Source: Frankiales bacterium
GTDB taxonomy: Bacteria > Actinomycetota > Actinomycetes > Mycobacteriales > Jatrophihabitantaceae
Assembly: GCA_025966315.1 (NCBI GenBank)
Contig: JAOPUZ010000077.1
Span: 1 to 64,000 of the forward strand
DNA length: 64,000 nt
Direction: 5' to 3'
The translations under genes were made by a program, and so were the position numbers. Below the pieces are notes generated by a model. That model saw only the letters and a list, made by a program, of their open reading frames with translations, did not search any database and was not told where the DNA came from. The stretch's first letter is position 1. The number at the start of each line of letters is the position of its first letter. Shown here in pieces: positions 60,446 to 64,000 of the stretch.

Positions 60446-61750
60446 ATGGAGCAGCCCAACGTCACCGGTGACGGCGAGGCCGCCATGACGGCAAGGTTCT
60501 GGCTCGCCCTACTGCTGACCGGGATCGCGGCCGGACTCAGCGGCGCGGCCCTGATGGCGTTGTTGTTCCGGGTCGAACGGCTGGCCTTCGGCTCGAGCGG
60601 CGACGACTTCGAGCAGGCGGTGGCGGCCTCCTCCGTCGGGCATCGGGTGATCGTGTTACTGATCGCCGGCTTGTTCGGCGGCCTCGCGTGGTATGCGCTG
60701 CGACGCGCGACGCCGGGCCAGAAATCCGAGATCGACGATGTGTTGTGGAGTGACCGGGACCGGCACCGGGACCGGCAAGAACTGTCGATGCCGCGGTCGC
60801 TGGGTACCAGCGTCATCTCCGAGATCGTGATCGGGCTGGGTGCCTCGCTCGGCCGCGAGGCCGCTCCGAAAACGATGGGCGGTGTGTCGGGTGGACTGGC
60901 CGGACGCTGGCTGGGACTGACCCGCGCCCAGCAGCGGTTGCTCATCGCCTGCGGCGGTGGGGCGGGTCTGGCCGCGGTCTACAACGTGCCCCTCGGGGGT
61001 GCGTTCTTTACCGCCGAGATCCTCTGCGGCTCCGTCTCGGTGGCCACCATGCTGCCGGCCCTGGCCTGCGCGGGCATCGCGACCGCAACCGCCTGGGTAT
61101 ATCTGCCCAATCAGCCGACCTACCTGGACGTGCCGGCGTATCAGGTCAGCGTCGCGTTGGTCGTCTGGGCGCTGCTCGCCGGCCCGCTGATCGGAGTGGC
61201 GGGCGCGGCCTACATCCGGCTGATCGGCTGGCTGTCCCATCACCGACTCACCGGAACCGCCGGTCTTGGCGGGCCGCTGATCGCGTTCGGTCTGCTGGCC
61301 GCGGCCGGCGCGTCGTACCCGCAATTGCTGGGCAATGGGCAGGGCATGGCCCACGACGCGTTCCTCGGTGGCGGCGGCCTCGGGCTGTTGCTGGTGCTGG
61401 CCGTGCTCAAGCCGGCCGTTACCGCGCTGTGCCTGGCCAGCGGCGCGTCGGGCGGGCTGTTCACGCCGATGTTGAGTACCGGAGCGGTCTTCGGTGGCGC
61501 GCTGGGCCTGCTGTGGTCCGAGCTCTGGCCAGGCCCGGCGCTCGGTGCGTACGCCATGATCGGAGCGGCGGCCATGATCGGCTGTGCCATGCAAGCACCG
61601 ATCACCGGGCTGGTCCTGGTCCTGGAGCTGACCCACAGTGGCTTCGCCTTGATGGTGCCGATGGTGTTGGCCACCGCGCTAGCCACGGCAGTGGTCCGTT
61701 ACGTCGACGGCTACTCGATCTACTCCGCCCGGCTGCCCGCTCAGGTCTAG
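60446..61750 (+). CDS. ClC-family chloride channel/antiporter
   Basis: A 434-residue membrane protein. GLGASLGREAAPKTMGG (variant of the GREGPxVQ selectivity motif), CGGGAGLAAVYNVPLGGAFF (GxxxGxFNxP region) and SGASGGLFTPMLSTGAVFG (GxxGGxFxP) are all recognisable. The glutamate gate position has Glu in REA; the following GP is replaced by AA, so ion selectivity may differ. The frame is open to a GTG at 60335, but the ATG at 60446 starts nearer the first helix; uncertain. Confidence 0.88.
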   Translation: MEQPNVTGDGEAAMTARFWLALLLTGIAAGLSGAALMALLFRVERLAFGSSGDDFEQAVAASSVGHRVIVLLIAGLFGGLAWYALRRATPGQKSEIDDVLWSDRDRHRDRQELSMPRSLGTSVISEIVIGLGASLGREAAPKTMGGVSGGLAGRWLGLTRAQQRLLIACGGGAGLAAVYNVPLGGAFFTAEILCGSVSVATMLPALACAGIATATAWVYLPNQPTYLDVPAYQVSVALVVWALLAGPLIGVAGAAYIRLIGWLSHHRLTGTAGLGGPLIAFGLLAAAGASYPQLLGNGQGMAHDAFLGGGGLGLLLVLAVLKPAVTALCLASGASGGLFTPMLSTGAVFGGALGLLWSELWPGPALGAYAMIGAAAMIGCAMQAPITGLVLVLELTHSGFALMVPMVLATALATAVVRYVDGYSIYSARLPAQV

Positions 61751-61859
61751 GCCTGATATTGGTCGGTCAGCTCGTTGGTCGGCCAGCTCGTTGGTCGTTC
61801 AGATCGTGGCGGCGCTGTGGTTCGATATGGTCAGACCAAATCAGGAGGTGGCGTTCGCG

Positions 61860-63053
61860 ATGCCCACTGGCCCGCTCTCAGGCCTGACGGTGCTCGACCT
61901 GGGGCAGATCTATCTCGGCCCGTACTGCGGGATGTTGATGGCTCGCCTCGGCGCGACCGTCATCAAGATCGAGCCGCCAGGCGGCGAGGCCGTGCGATTC
62001 CGGCGCGCCGAGGGCGAGCCGGCGGTGGCCTTCGACATGTTGAACGCCGGCAAGCGCGGGATCTCCCTCGATCTCAAACAGCCCGATGGACGCGCGCTGT
62101 TCGTGCAGTTGGTCCAGGGCGCCGACGTCGTGATCGAGAATTTCGGGCCCGGGACGCTGGACCGCCTCGGGGTCGGCTACGACGCCCTGGCCGCCGTGAA
62201 TCCCAAGATCGTGGTCGGTTCGGGCAGTGGCTATGGAACCTACGGGCCATATCGGGACTACAAGGCCATGGACCTCACGGTGCAGGCCATGACCGGCATC
62301 CTGGCCGCAACCGGCTTTCCCGAGAATCCACCCGTCAAATCTGGGCCGGCGGTGGCTGATTTCGGAGGCGGCATCCATCTGTTGGCGGGCATCCTCGCCG
62401 CCTTGGTCGAACGGGGGACCACCGGGCGCGGCCAGCACGTCGAGGTCGCCATGCAGGACGCGTTGATCCCGATGCTTTCGTCCAACTTCGCCGGGTATCT
62501 GGAGAGCGCCGGCCAGGCGCCGGAACGCACCGGCAATCGGCACGGTGGGCTGGGCGTGTGCCCGTACAACGTTTACCCCACGTCGGACGGCTGGATCGCC
62601 ATCCTGGGCATCACCGACCGGCATTGGGCCGCCATGACCGCGACGATGCAGCGCGAGGATCTCGCCCAGGACAGCGACCTGGCCACCAACTCCGGCCGGG
62701 TGAAGCGGATGGCTGAGGTAGACGCGCACATTAACGGGTGGACGCGCACCCAGACCACCAGCGAGGCGCTGGCGCAGATCAGGCAGGCCGACGTGCCGTG
62801 CGCCCCGGTCGTCGGGGTGGCCGAGTTGTTCAGCGATCCGCATGTACGCGAACGCAAGGTGTTACGCACGATCAGCATCGACGGCTCAGATCGCTGGATT
62901 CTCGGCAGCCCGATCAAGATGGGCAACGCCACGGAGGAGGCCGATCCGAGCGCGCCGCCCAAACTCGGCGAGCACACCGACGAGGTGCTGGTCGAGCAGC
63001 TCGGTTTGACGCCGGGCGAGCTGAGCAGGCTGCACGAGCTGGGCGTGATCTGA
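61860..63053 (+). CDS. CaiB/BaiF CoA-transferase family protein
   Basis: A 397-residue class III CoA-transferase: GLTVLDLGQIYLGPYCGMLM, GATVIKIEPPGGE, GISLDLKQPDGRAL, and VIENFGPGTLDRLG with the catalytic Asp/Glu region near DYKAMDLTVQAMTG. It moves CoA between acids; substrate unknown. The ATG at 61860 is preferred; GGAGG at 61844 could also serve the GTG at 61848. Its stop overlaps the enoyl-CoA hydratase start (TGATG). Confidence 0.9.
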   Translation: MPTGPLSGLTVLDLGQIYLGPYCGMLMARLGATVIKIEPPGGEAVRFRRAEGEPAVAFDMLNAGKRGISLDLKQPDGRALFVQLVQGADVVIENFGPGTLDRLGVGYDALAAVNPKIVVGSGSGYGTYGPYRDYKAMDLTVQAMTGILAATGFPENPPVKSGPAVADFGGGIHLLAGILAALVERGTTGRGQHVEVAMQDALIPMLSSNFAGYLESAGQAPERTGNRHGGLGVCPYNVYPTSDGWIAILGITDRHWAAMTATMQREDLAQDSDLATNSGRVKRMAEVDAHINGWTRTQTTSEALAQIRQADVPCAPVVGVAELFSDPHVRERKVLRTISIDGSDRWILGSPIKMGNATEEADPSAPPKLGEHTDEVLVEQLGLTPGELSRLHELGVI

Positions 63054-63853
63054 TGGCGTCTCAGCCGGGCCCGGCCGTCCTCGTGCAGTACCGGGTCGAT
63101 GAGGCCGGCGTCGCGTTCGTGACCATGGCCGACCCCGGCACCCGCAATGCCCTGAGCGATGAGTTGCTCGACGAGCTGCATGCAGCGTTTGTCGTGGCCC
63201 AGCATGACGATTCCGTCCGCGTCGTGGTGTTGACGTCGTCCCACGACACGGTGTTCTCCGCCGGCGGGAATCTCAAGGCGTTCGCCGACGATCGGCCGCC
63301 GATCCAGAAGTACGCCGGCCTGCAGCGCTTCCCGGCACTGTTCACCTTGATCGGCGCGCTGGGCAAGCCGGTGATCTGCGCCGCCAACGGTGACGTGCTG
63401 GCCGGCGCGTTGGGTCTGGCCTTGGCCTGTGACCTGGTGGTCGCGACGGAGGCTGCCCGCTTCGGGTGCCCGGAGGTCAATGTCGGCGCGTTCCCGTTCA
63501 TGATCTCCGCGCTCATCTACCGCAACATCAACCGGCTCAAGGCGAATGAGCTGATGTTGCTGGGAGAGTTGGTCTCGGCCGAGCAGGCGTGCGAGCTGGG
63601 TCTGGTCAACACAGTGGTCGCCGCCGCGGTCTTCGATGCGACGGTGCTCGACTGGGCGCATCGGCTGGCGGCCAAGTCACCGCTGCTGATCAGGCTCGGT
63701 AAGAACGCGATCAACTCCACCCGTGACCTTGCTTTGAATCAAGCTCTGGAGGTCATGCAGGCCCAGCTGGCGCTGGCCTTTACCACCGAGGATCTCGTGG
63801 AAGGGGTTACCGCTTTTCGTGAGAAGCGCGCCCCGGAATGGCGAATGCGATGA
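63053..63853 (+). CDS. Enoyl-CoA hydratase/isomerase
   Basis: A 266-residue crotonase-fold enzyme: DPGTRNALSDELLDELHAAF, the oxyanion-hole segment FSAGGNLKAFADD and ANGDVLAGALGLALACDLVV, and EVNVGAFPFMISALIYRN. The usual catalytic Glu region is altered, so hydratase activity on a simple 2-enoyl-CoA is uncertain. It forms an operon with the CoA-transferase before and the acyl-CoA synthetase after (ATGA), suggesting catabolism of an unidentified carboxylic acid. Confidence 0.9.
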   Translation: MASQPGPAVLVQYRVDEAGVAFVTMADPGTRNALSDELLDELHAAFVVAQHDDSVRVVVLTSSHDTVFSAGGNLKAFADDRPPIQKYAGLQRFPALFTLIGALGKPVICAANGDVLAGALGLALACDLVVATEAARFGCPEVNVGAFPFMISALIYRNINRLKANELMLLGELVSAEQACELGLVNTVVAAAVFDATVLDWAHRLAAKSPLLIRLGKNAINSTRDLALNQALEVMQAQLALAFTTEDLVEGVTAFREKRAPEWRMR

Positions 63854-64000
63854 CGGAACCAACCAGCGTGATCACGTCGATGCCGGACCCGGCGGCCTAC
63901 GTATGGACGCCGACGTCGGATTACGTCGAGAACGCCAACGTCACCCGGCTGGCCCGGCGATACGGCATCGAGACCATGCCTGAGCTGCGGGCCCGGTCGG
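63850..64000 (+). CDS. Acyl-CoA synthetase N-terminus (cut by window end)
   Basis: The first 50 residues of a larger protein whose ATG overlaps the hydratase stop. YVWTPTSDYVENANVTRLAR resembles the N-terminal cap of acetyl/acetoacetyl-CoA synthetase-type AMP-forming ligases (WTPSPERIxxANLTRF). The catalytic core lies beyond the window, so the call is tentative. Confidence 0.55.
   Translation, partial: MTEPTSVITSMPDPAAYVWTPTSDYVENANVTRLARRYGIETMPELRARS

Overview
The window comes from a high-GC actinobacterium. The evidence is very GC-rich DNA, many GTG starts, dense ATGA/GTGA gene overlaps, a DevS/DevR-type two-component pair, F420/LLM-type and FUSC proteins, and actinobacterial SRPBCC, Pr6Pr and XRE-MmyB families. 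The order cannot be fixed from sequence alone.

Positions 1-13.9 kb look like a hypoxia/dormancy (DosR-type) block. It holds a SulP transporter, an alcohol dehydrogenase, a flavodoxin, phosphoketolase plus acetate kinase, an Acg-like nitroreductase, a DevS-like GAF-GAF histidine kinase, a DevR-like regulator and two universal stress proteins. DosR-box-like palindromes lie in the promoter gaps. An FG-GAP-type secreted protein closes the block.

Positions 14.2-24.1 kb form a complete selenocysteine unit: a formate dehydrogenase whose catalytic subunit reads through an in-frame UGA with a bacterial SECIS hairpin, its FeS and NrfD-type membrane subunits, then selD, tRNA-Sec, selA and selB. Positions 24-31.4 kb are mixed: a membrane protein, an Ala/Lys-rich Excalibur-type protein, decayed AbiE toxin-antitoxin and ISAzo13-type transposase fragments, two coupled secreted proteins, uronate isomerase with a mannitol-dehydrogenase-family fructuronate reductase, and an XRE-cupin regulator.

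Positions 31.5-48.2 kb are the most unusual part: an apparent sterol biosynthesis island. It encodes an oxidosqualene cyclase (DCTAE motif), a CYP51-like P450, an ERG24-like C-14 reductase, an ERG4-like C-24(28) reductase, a sterol-C24-methyltransferase-like enzyme, an EBP/EXPERA-like sterol isomerase, a 3beta-HSD/decarboxylase-like SDR, two Rieske oxygenases (one frameshifted), a second P450, a COG2907-like flavoprotein, an SRPBCC protein and two tiny coupled ORFs. Taken together they predict lanosterol-type cyclisation, 14-demethylation, C-14 reduction, C-4 demethylation, 8-to-7 isomerisation, and C-24 methylation with reduction, giving a C-24-alkylated sterol. No squalene epoxidase or squalene synthase is visible. 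Four of the island's promoter gaps carry the same GGGCCY-N2-GGRCCY palindrome, suggesting one dedicated regulator. Relics of duplicated CYP51/Rieske genes and a 3' tRNA-Gly half at the right edge suggest a mobile, recently rearranged island.

Positions 48.4-64 kb look like ordinary chromosome: an MmyB-type regulator, type III glutamine synthetase, an NTF2-like protein, an LLM oxidoreductase, a DHA2 efflux pump with a TetR regulator, a FUSC protein, a ferredoxin-reductase-type flavoprotein, a MarR regulator, a ClC channel, and a CoA-transferase / enoyl-CoA hydratase / acyl-CoA synthetase operon cut by the window edge.
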